Positions 36,985 through 45,763 of a DNA stretch of 64,000 nucleotides are shown piece by piece; position 1 is the first letter of the stretch; every line of letters starts with the position of its first letter. Location of the stretch: positions 1 to 64,000 of the forward strand of contig CAVXVO010000002.1 in NCBI GenBank assembly GCA_963765295.1, read 5' to 3'. The DNA is from PALSA-612 sp963765295 (lineage in GTDB: Bacteria > Actinomycetota > Thermoleophilia > Gaiellales > Gaiellaceae). The position numbers were made by a program, and so were the translations under genes. The notes under the pieces are model-generated. The model was not told the origin of the DNA. It saw nothing but the letters and a program-made list of their open reading frames with translations, and did no database searches.

Positions 36985-37210
36985 ATGGCCGTCGAGCGCC
37001 GAAAGCACCCCGGCGAGGAGCCCCTCGACCTGCCACCAGTGGGAGCAGGTGGAGGGGGAGGGTACCGGGCGACCCATCGCACGCGGAAACGGCTTGAACA
37101 GGGGCGTGGAGGGTTGCTGAGGGGTCCTCGAGCCTGGCGTCGGTGCAAGCAGGGAAGGGGGGGTTGGCAAGGGCCGTCGCGAGGCGGTGATCATGGGCGT
37201 CCCGAGAGAG
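36985..37210. repeat. Dispersed intergenic repeat, copy 2
   Basis: See 34973-35225. This copy has the central CACGCGGAAACGGCTTGAAC block intact and directly follows the MFS remnant, so the two copies flank that gene as direct repeats. Confidence 0.6.
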
Positions 37211-37341
37211 AAGCCGCCGTCGCCGGGACCCGACCTGATCCGCTCCACCGCGGACGCGATCCGGGAGACGGGGCGCCCGTGGACGGCGCTCGCTCCGGCG
37301 CCGTCCGCAGGCCGCTGATCGTTGCGACGACCCTCCGGCGC

Positions 37342-40300
37342 TCAGTCCGGTATGCCCGTTCGCAAGAGTTCGAGCCGCGGACGCACCTGGGCGACCATGG
37401 CGAGGTTCTGCTTGCGCTCGTAGCGGTCGAGCGCCTGCTCGAGCGCGTCGGCTGCCTCGACGGGCGGCCGGCGGCTTCGAGGACTTCGGCGAGGTCGCAG
37501 AGCGCGTCGCCCTGGCAGTTCAGCGCGTCCGTCCGCTCGCCGATCTCGACCGCCTCGCGCGCGAGCCGCTCCGCCTCGGCGTGGTCGCTGCGGTATGCGT
37601 GGACGAGTGCCTGTACCTGCCGCCAGAGCATCTGGGTGATGGAGTCGTCGGGTGTTCCGAGTTCGCGGCCCTGCCTGGCGAGTCGCGCGGCCTCGTCGTA
37701 CTGCCCGAGCGCGCATAGTTCCCGGCCGAGCAGGGGCGCGAATGAACTTAGCTGAGCTCGGTTGTCGTGCTCCTCGAGTTCGTCGCATTTCCGCCGGAGA
37801 TGCCGAGCGGCGGTCTCGTGGTCACCGGCGAGCCTCGCGAGCGTCGCCATCGTCTCTTCACCGGACACGGTGCCGAACTCGTGGGCCTGTGCGCAGGCGT
37901 CGATGGCGATCTGCGAGGCTTCGTCGAAGTGGCCGAGCATGGCCAGCAGTTCGGCGCGGTCCGCCAGCAGTACGGGCGACGGAGCCTCCGCGAGAAGCTC
38001 GTCGACCCGTCGCAGGGCCTCGCCGACCGGCCGAGGACCCAAGATGAGCATCGCAGCAACTCCCCATCCGTAGACGGTCCGTGGCCGCCGGGATAGCCGG
38101 ATCTGATGGAGCGCTTCCTCGAGTGCGTCCGCCGCGTCGCCGAAGCGGCCGCGCATGTTCGCGACCATGAAGCCCAGTGCCCACCAGATGTGTTCGAGCC
38201 CGGCGTGATCTCCAGCCCGCTCGAGCAGTGGCAGCGCCGCACGCGCCTGCGACTCCAGCTCGTCCGTGCTTTCAGCACCGGCGGTGAAGCGATAGTTCGA
38301 AGCAACGACGCGTGCGAGCGCCTCGCCGGGGTCGTTTCCAGCGGCGTGGGCTCGCGCAGCGGCGGCGTCGGCGATCTCGACAGCCCGAAGCGTGTCCCCG
38401 ACGCCGAGGGCGAGGGCGTCCGCCAGGTCGACCTCGAGGTGGACGTCGAGTCGGGTCGGCCGGGCGAGTTCGAGCGCGCGCTCGAGCAGCGGAGCGGCGG
38501 AGCGGTAGTCGGCACGCCAGAGCGTTCGCCGGCCGGCAGCGGCGAGCCTGTCGCTGGCGCGCTCGGCTAGCTGACTATCGGGTCTGCCCAGCTCCCGCTT
38601 GTAGCGCGCGGTCTGCTCGAGGTGGTAGCCGAGGATCTCCTCGAACTCGCTGCTGCGAGCGCCGAGTGCTTGTTCGAGCCAGGCCGCAAACTGCTCGTGC
38701 AGTTGCGCGCGGAGTTCTTTCGGCATCGACTGGTAGACGGCGTCGCGGACGAGAACGTGGGCGAACTGGTAGCCGTCGTCGCCTGGGAACTCGGAGCGGC
38801 CAGAGCGGATCAGGTTGCGGCGGATCGCGCTCAGGAGACTGGGGCCGACCTCGGCCTGTCCGCTGTCTGGAAGCAGGGCGGTGACCGGACGGCGGTGGAA
38901 GCTGACGCCCTCGACCGCGGCCCGTTCGAGCAGGTCGCGCTCGGGAACGGTGAGCCGGTCGAGGCGGGCGGCGAGCAGCGCCTTGATCGTCGCCGGCAGC
39001 GGCAGCTCCTGGTCGGTCTCGCCTTCCTCTGCTTGCATGGCGAGCAGTTGTTCGAGGAACAGCGGGTTGCCGGCGCCGGTTCGTGTTATCCGCGTCCGCA
39101 TCGCCTCGGAGACGCGATCGCCACCTGTCAGCCCCCCGACCAGCAGCTCTCCCTCCGCCTCTGACAAGGCTCCGAGCGGGAGTAGCTGCGCGTTCGGGCG
39201 CGGTAGCGCCCAGGATGGTTGTTGCTCGAGCAGTTCGTCGCGCGCGGCGGCCAGCAGCAGGATCGGTGATCCGGTCGAGAACCCGGCCAGGTACTCGACG
39301 AGCTGCAGGAAGGTCGGCTCGGCCCAGTGCAGGTCCTCGAACACGACGACGAGCGGCCGCTCGCGGGTGAGCGCCTCGAACAGGCGGCGCACCGCCCACT
39401 GTGTCTCCTCAACCGACCCCAGACTGTCCGACGCGCCGACCGCACCCAGAACGAGATCGCTGGCCAAGTCGCCCCGCTCGTCGGAGGCGAGGTAGCCGGC
39501 CAGCATTGCTCCCGGATCGTCGGGTGCGAGCCCGCGCACGATCTCGGCGAGCGGCCAGTACGTGATCCCCTCCCCGTAGGGGAGACAGTGACCGGTAAGA
39601 ACGCGCGCCTGGTCATCGACCGAGAGCGCGAACTCGCTGAGCAGCCGCGTCTTGCCGATCCCCGGCTCGCCGACCACCGTGACCAGCCGGCAGCTCGGCC
39701 CGGCGACCGCCTCGTCGAAGGCCTCCCGAAGCAGCGCCAACTCAGAGTCCCTGCCGACGAACACGGTCTCCGGGTGCCTGCTGATCGGCTTGGCGTCGGC
39801 AGCAACCGCCGCGAGCCGGAACGCCTCGACCGGCTCCGACTTGCCGTGCAGATCGAGCGGCTCCAGCGGCTCGGCCTCAATCGCCCCGGCCAGCAACTGA
39901 TGGGTGAGGGGGCCGATCAGGATCTCACCCGACCCGGCCGCCTGCTCCAGCCGGGCGGCGACGTTCACCGCGTCGCCGGACGCGAACGATGCGCCCGGTC
40001 CGAGATCACCCGCCACCACCTCACCTGTGTTGACGCCTATACGCACGCCGATCCGAACGCCGCTCTCCTGCTCCAACCCGTCGTTCAGGCGTTCCAGCGA
40101 TTCGCGCATCTCGGCCGCTGCTCTGACCGCCCGCAACGCGTCATCCTCATGCACCAGCGGCACCCCGAACACCGCCACAACCGCGTCGCCGATGAACTTC
40201 TCCACCAGGCCACCGTGCCGCTCCAACACCAACCGCATCTCGCTGTAGTAGCGGCCGAGCACGTGCCGGAGCGCCTCCGGATCGAGCCGCTCACCGAGCG

Positions 40301-40472
40301 CCGTCGAGCCGGTCACGTCGCAGAACACGACCGTCACCGTCTTCCGCAGCTCATGCCCAGACGCCGCCGCCCCCAACGGCGCACCGCAACCCCTGCAGAA
40401 CCGATCCTGCACCTCCACGCCCATCCCGCAACGCGGACACAGAAGAGACGTGGATGCGACACCTACGGACAC
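37342..40472 (-). CDS. Zinc-ribbon / class III nucleotide cyclase / AAA ATPase / TPR protein
   Basis: A large cytosolic regulator of about 1040 aa. It has a zinc ribbon (CPRCGMGVEVQDRFCRGCG), a cyclase domain (VVFCDVTGSTALGERLD, FIGDAVVAVFGVPLVHEDDA, GDAVNVAARLEQAAGSGE with metal Asp and Asn/Arg residues present), an ATPase (VTVVGEPGIGKTRLLSEFAL, LVVVFEDLHWAEPTFLQL) like AfsR/LuxR-type STAND modules, then about 450 residues of TPR helices. GTG 40472 begins just before the zinc ribbon. One base near 37460 is out of frame. The correct end, ERKQNLAMVAQVRPRLELLR to 37342, is in the next frame; as written it runs to 37191. No TM helix. Confidence 0.8.
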
Positions 40473-40581
40473 GACGAGCAAGGCCCCTTTCCGAGCCGCC
40501 CCGCAAGCCTCCGCCCAACCCGCACTGCCGACATCAGCGAAGCCGCTGACCCCGACTGCCACGATCTACCTAGAAGGCCCT

Positions 40582-40803
40582 AATAGCGCCGAATCCGCGC
40601 CAGCGCTTGTCCCAAGCTCGGGCCACTGCCGCCTAGCCTCCCGGTCATGACTCGTGTTCCCGCCGCCCGGACCTCGCCGGAACCTTCCGTGTAGCAGCGG
40701 TCGAGCACAGCCACCAACCACGCCCACTGACTAAGAGCCCTGCACTCCCCCTCCCGGGTTCAGGGCTCACCCGTACCTGGCGCAGGCTCATCGGGTGCGG
40801 ATC
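40582..40803 (-). repeat. 220-bp repeat with conserved hairpin, copy 1
   Basis: Closely resembles 47788-48005 in the same orientation (shared GTCATGACTCGTGTTCCCGC and CAGCGGTCGAGCACAGCCAC blocks). Its hairpin GAGCCCTG/CAGGGCTC (40735-40742 / 40761-40768) becomes GAGCCCCGC/GCGGGGCTC in the other copy, a paired change that keeps the stem. This suggests a structured transcript or a protein-coding relic (the minus strand also keeps an open frame containing LVAVLDRC and AAGTRVMT). Confidence 0.6.
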
Positions 40804-41660
40804 GACAAGTGGTTGTGGGCTGCTCGTTCCGGCCGCCGACCGATTGCCCTGCGAGCATCCACGTCGGCTGACACCGCTGGCCCCTCTCCCCAGATCGCGC
40901 CGCGGCAGCAGCCCCTGAAACAAACGTCTGACCCCGTGCAGGCCACCGGGTCAGACGCATGCCGAAAGCACCTGAGGGGGGTGAAGTCCCAGGTCCTTTC
41001 GGCCGCACGGAGGACACACACTGAAGCGAGCACGCTGGTTCTGCTTCCACGGCTCGCGTTCGCCGCGAGCACTTCCCCGATCCCTCGCCCTGCAAACCAG
41101 CGTTCGTCCTGGAAACCGCCCAACAGGCTCCGCCCCCAAGCGGGTACCGGACGGAGCCTGGCTGTTGTCCATGCCCCTTCGTGCCGCGAGTCCCAGACCC
41201 CCACGGCCGCGGAGGAGGAGGCCACGGACCATACGACATTGTTGAGAGCGATACAAGGTGCGGGGAACCTGCCGCCCCTCGCTCCACCGGCCGGCTACAA
41301 AAGGCCGGAACCCGGCCGGCTGCCTGCGCAGAGACAGGGTGCAGGCCCACTCTGCGCCCGTGGATTGCTGGCGCCAACCGGATCCGGCCAGCGCGAGCAT
41401 ACGACGCCTCGATCAGGCAAGCGAATAGCCGATCCAAACGGACAAGGCGCACAAAGCCGCCAACGCGACCCAGAAGATGACCACCCAGCGCATCAGAACC
41501 GGCCAGCCTAATGACGGGGGCCGACCAGTCGGTCGAATAGCCGCACCTCCGCCCGCGCCGTCCCTACAAGGCCGAGCCCGGCAGACCGGGGTCGATTTCC
41601 CTGGGCAGTCGAAGGCAGCAAGTCGGGCTCGACGCAACTAGGGAACGTCGAGCCCGACTC
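40735..41660. ncRNA. Candidate large structured RNA region
   Basis: A tract with no convincing protein frame but a series of strong perfect stems: 40735-40742/40761-40768 (8 bp), 40925-40934/40948-40957 (10 bp), 40961-40968/40996-41003 (8 bp) with inner 40970-40974/40990-40994, 41052-41058/41064-41070 (7 bp), 41124-41132/41152-41160 (9 bp), 41287-41294/41312-41319 (8 bp) and 41621-41634/41646-41659 (14 bp). None is followed by a clear U-tract, so they are not simply terminators. A partial copy with a paired base change lies at 47.8-48.0 kb. Family unknown; strand not proven (the cold-shock gene upstream suggests minus). Confidence 0.4.
41413..41493 (-). CDS. 26-aa single-TM peptide
   Basis: ATG at 41493 opens MRWVVIFWVALAALCALSVW, then IGYSLA and a stop. 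It is almost entirely one hydrophobic helix. It lies among the hairpins of the structured tract. No clear ribosome-binding site. Small membrane peptides of this kind can be real but are hard to tell from chance. Confidence 0.3.
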   Translation of the reverse strand: MRWVVIFWVALAALCALSVWIGYSLA

Positions 41661-41901
41661 GCCCACAGTGGCGGCGTCCACGCAACGGTTCAGCGAAGTG
41701 CGGCTCTCCCGCCTTCCGAAAAGGGAGGGCACCCCCACAGGCACCCTCACCCCGTCGTGTCCCCAAGACGGGCAGCCGGTTCACAATCTTCCGGCCCAAC
41801 CTGGAAGTAACTTCTTCAGCTCAAACCCACAGAGCCACAGCGACCGCCGCAGCCACCGGACACAACCCCAGTCCGATCGCCAGCAATCGCCTCACCCCCG
41901 C

Positions 41902-42177
41902 CTACTCCGCGTCGGCCGCTTCAGGCTCTATGACGTCGTCGTCGGTCGCCGGACTCTCTTCCGGGCGGGCTGCCCCGACGGCCTTCACGCCTGTCGCCTG
42001 CAGGCCCTTCTGCCCCGGCTCCGTCTCGAACTGCACCTTGGCGCCCTCATCCAGCGACTTGTAGCCCGAACCCTCGATCTGGGAGAAATGCACGAACACG
42101 TCATCGCCGCCGCCATCCGGAGTGATGAAGCCGTACCCCTTCTCGCTGCTAAACCACTTGACAGTGCCAGTCGCCAC
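41902..42177 (-). CDS. Cold-shock domain protein (CspA family)
   Basis: A 91-aa protein with a complete cold-shock domain: MATGTVKWFSSEKGYGFITP (RNP1 KGYGFI), DDVFVHFSQIEG (RNP2 VFVHF), and a 25-residue acidic tail (EESPATDDDVIEPEAADAE). It binds single-stranded RNA/DNA and acts as an RNA chaperone. ATG 42177 has AGAGAGGGGTTCC upstream. It lies inside the island, upstream of the hairpin tract on the same strand. Confidence 0.93.
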   Translation of the reverse strand: MATGTVKWFSSEKGYGFITPDGGGDDVFVHFSQIEGSGYKSLDEGAKVQFETEPGQKGLQATGVKAVGAARPEESPATDDDVIEPEAADAE

Positions 42178-42787
42178 GGAACCCCTCTCTCAGAAACACG
42201 AGCGGCCTGCCCGCCCGAGCGTGCCGAGCCTACCAACGCGACTCAGAGAGCGCCCAGCGCCCGCCAGACAGCCTCGACACCCGCCCCGTCCGGCAACGCT
42301 GCGAGCAACTCGACCGCCTGCCATTCCGGGCCAAGACATGACCGGCGGGGATGCTCGCGAGGCGGCCCGAGGAGCTTCACTTCGTCCACGCCGAACTGGA
42401 CCCTGATGCAGTCCGCGGAGCCGGCTTTGGCGAAGCCGGCTCCTACACGGTCGAGTTCGGCACGGAGAGGCGAGCGGGTCGTTCCCGCGAGGACGCGGGA
42501 GTAAACCAGCCGCAGACGGGACTTCTTCCTTCTGCACGACCGTCATACACGGAAAGCCCGCGTCGAACTCCTCCAACAACAGAAGCCGGCGCGGGCGATA
42601 CCCCACGTACCCCGCCGAGTGATTCCTGAACGTCGATGTGCGCGAGTTGCCACCTCCAGTCCGAACCCGGCAGGCTGCCCGCACGTAGAGGCGGGCGGCA
42701 GCTACTTCGGGCGTCTGCGCTCGAGTCGTGAACCTGCTACAACCAACGGGTCCGGAAAACACTGTCCGGTTCGAAGGGGGACTGAGT
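42178..42787. other. Region with no confident gene
   Basis: Contains an 11-bp hairpin GGAGCCGGCTT/AAGCCGGCTCC (42417-42427 / 42433-42443). Minus-strand fragments such as FGVDEVKLLGPPREHP (ending in a stop near 42245) and YRPRRLLLLEEFDAGFP (about 42560) look protein-like but match no family I know and are not continuous. Confidence 0.3.
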
Positions 42788-43561
42788 ATGCGGTTGCAGT
42801 TTCGTTTTTTGATTGGTTTGTGTGTGCTTGTGGGGGTGTCGGTGTGGTCGGCGTCGGCGCTTGCTGATCCGACGGTGGGGCCGCCGATCTGTCCGGGTGC
42901 TGAGACGGCGGTTTCGGGGACGTACGGCAACTTGACGATCACGGGGAACGAGTACGTGCCCAGCGGTGAGCTGCTGACAGTGAGGAACGATTTGTCGATC
43001 GCGCCGGGGGCGTGTCTGGACGCGTTCACGATGGGCACTGTCATTGTGGCGCGCAACCTGAACGTCTACCCGGGGGCGATCCTGGCGCTTGGTTGCACGA
43101 TCAACGCGATCGGCCCGGACGGCTCGCCCTGCACGGGGACGACGAACGACGTGGTCGTCGGCAACATCCTGGCGACCCAGCCGCTGACGATGTACCTGGA
43201 TGGGGACACGATCCGTGGCAGCATCAAGTCGCTGGGTGGCGGGCCTGGCCCGACGTTCAGTCCGTACATCAACTTCCCGATCAAAGACAACGTGATCTAC
43301 GGGAACGTGAGCGTGTCCAACTGGCAGGGAGCCTGGTTCGGCTTCATCCGCAACGTCACCTATGGCAGTGTCTCGATCAAGGGGAACGTGGGTGTCGCGA
43401 TCGGCGATCTTGGCACTCTCGACTCGAACGAGGTCGCGACCAACCTCATCTTCGGCAACCTGAGCTGCTTCGGGAACAGCCCGGCCGCGCAACTCGGCGA
43501 CACGGGGGGAACCCTGAACACCGTCTTCGGGGCCAAACTCGGAGAGTGCGCAGGACTCTGA
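42788..43561 (+). CDS. Secreted protein of unknown function
   Basis: A 257-aa exported protein: signal peptide MRLQFRFLIGLCVLVGVSVW-SASALA with a cleavage site near residue 26, then a Gly/Asn/Thr/Val-rich mature part with repeated short strands (TYGNLTITGNEYVPSGE, GTVIVARNLNVYPGAI, YGNVSVSN, GSVSIKGNVGVAIGD), suggesting a right-handed beta-helix or similar solenoid. Cysteines are few and spread out (CPG, GACL, LGCT, SPCTG, LSCFG, GEC). ATG 42788 follows AAGGGGGAC. Its role may be surface or extracellular binding. No catalytic motif seen. Confidence 0.65.
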   Translation: MRLQFRFLIGLCVLVGVSVWSASALADPTVGPPICPGAETAVSGTYGNLTITGNEYVPSGELLTVRNDLSIAPGACLDAFTMGTVIVARNLNVYPGAILALGCTINAIGPDGSPCTGTTNDVVVGNILATQPLTMYLDGDTIRGSIKSLGGGPGPTFSPYINFPIKDNVIYGNVSVSNWQGAWFGFIRNVTYGSVSIKGNVGVAIGDLGTLDSNEVATNLIFGNLSCFGNSPAAQLGDTGGTLNTVFGAKLGECAGL

Positions 43562-43580
43562 CCACTCCCTGAGCAGTCAG

Positions 43581-43626
43581 CGAGGGGCCTCGCCCACGGG
43601 ACTTGCTCCCAGGCCCGGGCCCCTCG
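43581..43626 (+). terminator. Terminator-like hairpin after the secreted protein
   Basis: Stem CGAGGGGCC (43581-43589) with GGCCCCTCG (43618-43626), 20 bp after the stop. A short T-containing stretch follows (TGATTGCTCTT). Confidence 0.6.
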
Positions 43627-43720
43627 TGATTGCTCTTAGGGCACTTTTCAAGACGACTCCTTAGCCCCTTCCCGGGCTTGCGCAGGCATGGGCTGTTGGG
43701 GACAATCGGCTGGACTGAGG

Positions 43721-44293
43721 ATGAGCGTCGCGGTCTTGGACTTGAGTTATTCGCAGCGGTTCGACCGCGTCCAGGTTGTGCTGCGGGTCGTGATTATCTG
43801 GCTGGCGGCGTTGATCGGGATCCCGTTTTGGTTGATCCTCTACTTGGGCTTCCCCGTGCTGGCAGCGGTGCTGATCTCGCAGAAGGACGGGGCCTGCTAC
43901 CTGACGGAGGACGGTCCGCGTGTCACCGGCTGGCTGCGCGCCGTCATGGCGGTGATCGCCTACCTGTGGATCCTGACTGACCGGCTGCCCGGCTCGAGCG
44001 AGCCTTCCGTGCGGTTTGAGGTCGAGCCGTCCGGGACACCAACCGCTGGTTCAGCGCTGCTGCGGATCCTGACTGCGATCCCGAGCGCGTTCGTGCTCGC
44101 CCTGCTCATGTTCGTCTCCACGATCGTCTGGGTGATCGCCGCCATCTGGGTCCTGATTGACGAGACCTACCCGGAGTCTCTGTTTGGTTTCCAGCGCGGA
44201 GTGGTGCGCTGGACTGCACGGCTGCTCGCCTACCTCGCCTCATTGGTCGAGAGCTACCCGCCGTTCAGCCTAGACACCGGCGCGAGCGACTAA
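43721..44293 (+). CDS. DUF4389 membrane protein
   Basis: About 190 aa with three to four transmembrane helices: VLRVVIIWLAALIGIPFWLI, AVMAVIAYLWILTDRL and FVLALLMFVSTIVWVIAAIW. The C-terminal FGFQRGVVRWTARLLAYLAS and ESYPPFSLD match the diagnostic end of DUF4389 (F-x-G-x-x-RW--R--AY--LL-D-YPPF). Function unknown. The second in-frame start, ATG 43721, is preferred over 43688. Confidence 0.75.
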   Translation: MSVAVLDLSYSQRFDRVQVVLRVVIIWLAALIGIPFWLILYLGFPVLAAVLISQKDGACYLTEDGPRVTGWLRAVMAVIAYLWILTDRLPGSSEPSVRFEVEPSGTPTAGSALLRILTAIPSAFVLALLMFVSTIVWVIAAIWVLIDETYPESLFGFQRGVVRWTARLLAYLASLVESYPPFSLDTGASD

Positions 44294-44311
44294 AGACACC
44301 GCCGACAGATA

Positions 44312-44488
44312 TCAGCGTGGTCGAGCGGGCGCGGCGCTGTGGTTGGGGATGCGCGAGTCGGCACCCAACCGGAAGCGACCACCGCAGACCGGGCAGACGC
44401 CCGTTTCGCGGGCGGCGCTGTCTCGGCTGATGCTTGACGGTGCGGGATGGCTGCCGGTTCCGGTGCAGCTGCCTTCAGGGACGCCCAC
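44312..44488 (-). CDS. Small zinc-ribbon-like protein
   Basis: A 58-aa frame from a GTG ending in ARPR, containing GVCPVCGGRFRLGADS, one CxxC knuckle with a further Cys upstream. Only one complete CxxC pair is present, so metal binding would need a partner or dimer. Possibly a fragment. Not recognised beyond the knuckle. Confidence 0.35.
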   Translation of the reverse strand: MGVPEGSCTGTGSHPAPSSISRDSAARETGVCPVCGGRFRLGADSRIPNHSAAPARPR

Positions 44489-44578
44489 GCAGGTGAGGCT
44501 ATCGATCGACAGTGCGTCCTCAGTCGGTCAGGAGCGGTGCAACATCTTGTCGAGCGCCGCCTGGCTCTTGGCGCCGAC

Positions 44579-44662
44579 TCAGTCTGTTTTGCCTGTTCGC
44601 AGGCGTTCGAGCCGCGGGCGGACCTGGGCAGACATGGCGAGGTTCTGCTTCCGCCCGCTCGC
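44579..44662 (-). pseudogene. C-terminal fragment of a cyclase/TPR paralogue
   Basis: GRKQNLAMSAQVRPRLERLR then TGKTD and a stop matches the end of the protein at 37342 (ERKQNLAMVAQVRPRLELLR, TGIPD) almost residue for residue. Nothing upstream belongs to the gene, so this is a duplicated or leftover tail. Confidence 0.65.
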
Positions 44663-44674
44663 GCGCCCGCCTGA

Positions 44675-44914
44675 CAGCCACGGCCGAGCCCGCGCGACCG
44701 GCTCGCGGCCCGTCGCTACAGCGACGAGGAACTGGTCGCGGCGCTGCAAGCGGCGGCGAGTGAGGAGGGCCGCCCGCCGTCGTGCGCCGGCTACCGACGG
44801 TGGACGCGGAGCCATCCGGGCAGGCCGAGCGCGGCGACCCTTCGGCTGCGATTCGGGTCCTGGTCTGCTGCCCTCGACGCGGCTTTCCCCGAGTTGCTAG
44901 GCGTCCTCATCTAG
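44675..44914 (+). pseudogene. Homing-endonuclease-associated (HNH_repeat-type) helical domain fragment
   Basis: An 80-codon open frame reads RRYSDEELVAALQAAASEEG, then RPPSCAGYRRW and RPSAATLRLRFGSWSAALDA. This is the pattern of the repeat domain attached to HNH homing endonucleases (S-E-ELL-AL--AA--LGR-PS---Y---PSA-T-R-RFGSW--AL-AAG). No standard start codon precedes it and no HNH domain follows. It probably is a remnant of a mobile endonuclease gene. Confidence 0.5.
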
Positions 44915-44947
44915 GCCCTCTGGCCGAGGCGCCCCGCTACCTGCTCC

Positions 44948-45070
44948 AGATGATCCAGGGGTCGCGGATCTTCCTCGGGGCAGATGCCGTCGAGGGCTGG
45001 GAGCACCCCGGCGCGGAGCCTCTCCGACCTACCTACGGCGCAGGCAGGAAGAGGGGGAGGGTGCTCGCGA
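44948..45070. repeat. Dispersed intergenic repeat, copy 3 (partial)
   Basis: Matches the start of copy 1 (34973-35095): CGGATC-TCCTCG, GTCGAGGG-GGGA-CACCCCGGCG and GGGGGAGGGTGC blocks align in order. The second half is missing. Confidence 0.55.
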
Positions 45071-45156
45071 CCCTTGGCTTAGCCGTACCGAACTGTGGAG
45101 AGGGGGCGAACCGGGTTCGGCCGGTCGCCCCTCTCAAGGGTCGTGACCGCTCCTGG

Positions 45157-45665
45157 CTAGGACAGGTCGTCGAGCGAGGGCGGCGGACCGAGGATCTCGG
45201 CGCCGTAGCCGGCGAACAGGCGGACCATCTCGGGCATCGGCGGCATGACCGCCTCGGTCGGGGGCTCGGCGCTCGTGACGGGGACGCCGAGGGAGACGAA
45301 GAGCTGCTCGGAGCCTGCGGGGCTGATCGTCACGAGCATGCGGGCGCGCTCGGAGCGGACGATGTAGGCGTGGGGGATGCCGCGCGGGCGCGAAGCAGTA
45401 GTCGCCGTGCCGCGAGGTCGATCCGCTCGTCGCCGACGAGCACGGTGACCTCGCCGTCGAGGACGTAGAACGTCTCGTCCTCGTTGTGGTGGACGTGGAG
45501 CGGCGGCCCGCTGCCGCGCGGGTCGTCGACCTCGAACTGCGCGAACGCGTTGCCGGTCTCGTCGGCGCCTGCCTTGACGGTGATTCGGCCGGTCTTCCAC
45601 CAGACGTCGGCGAGGCCCTCGCCGGCGGCGAGGCGGTAGGGCTTGGTGGCGGTTTCCGTGGACAT
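45157..45665 (-). CDS. Cupin protein (quercetin dioxygenase-like), frameshifted
   Basis: About 165 aa. The N-terminal frame carries the metal site PPLHVHHNEDETFYVLDGEV, a cupin motif 1 with two His and a Glu. The following frame carries PRGIPHAYIVRSERARMLVT (motif 2 His), ISPAGSEQLFVSLG and the end PEMVRLFAGYGAEILGPP. The frame changes near 45400-45420 by more than one step. Probably a real gene with errors. The family includes dioxygenases and isomerases; the reaction here is unknown. ATG 45665 has AGGAGCG upstream. Confidence 0.65.
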
Positions 45666-45763
45666 GGCGCTCCTTTCGGTCGGGAATCGGTGTCCCCGTG
45701 ACCGTAGAAGCGCCGGCCGCGCGCGTCTCCTAGGAGTTCGCTACGCCGTTCCTTAGTTTGCGC

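Noticed and set aside
39327..40583. A long plus-strand frame opposite the cyclase gene
   Set aside because: Shadow of the zinc-ribbon/cyclase/ATPase gene, with no recognisable motif.
40735..41660. Group II intron or RNase P RNA as the identity of the hairpin tract
   Set aside because: No domain V consensus, no reverse transcriptase gene, and none of the conserved RNase P blocks could be found by eye.
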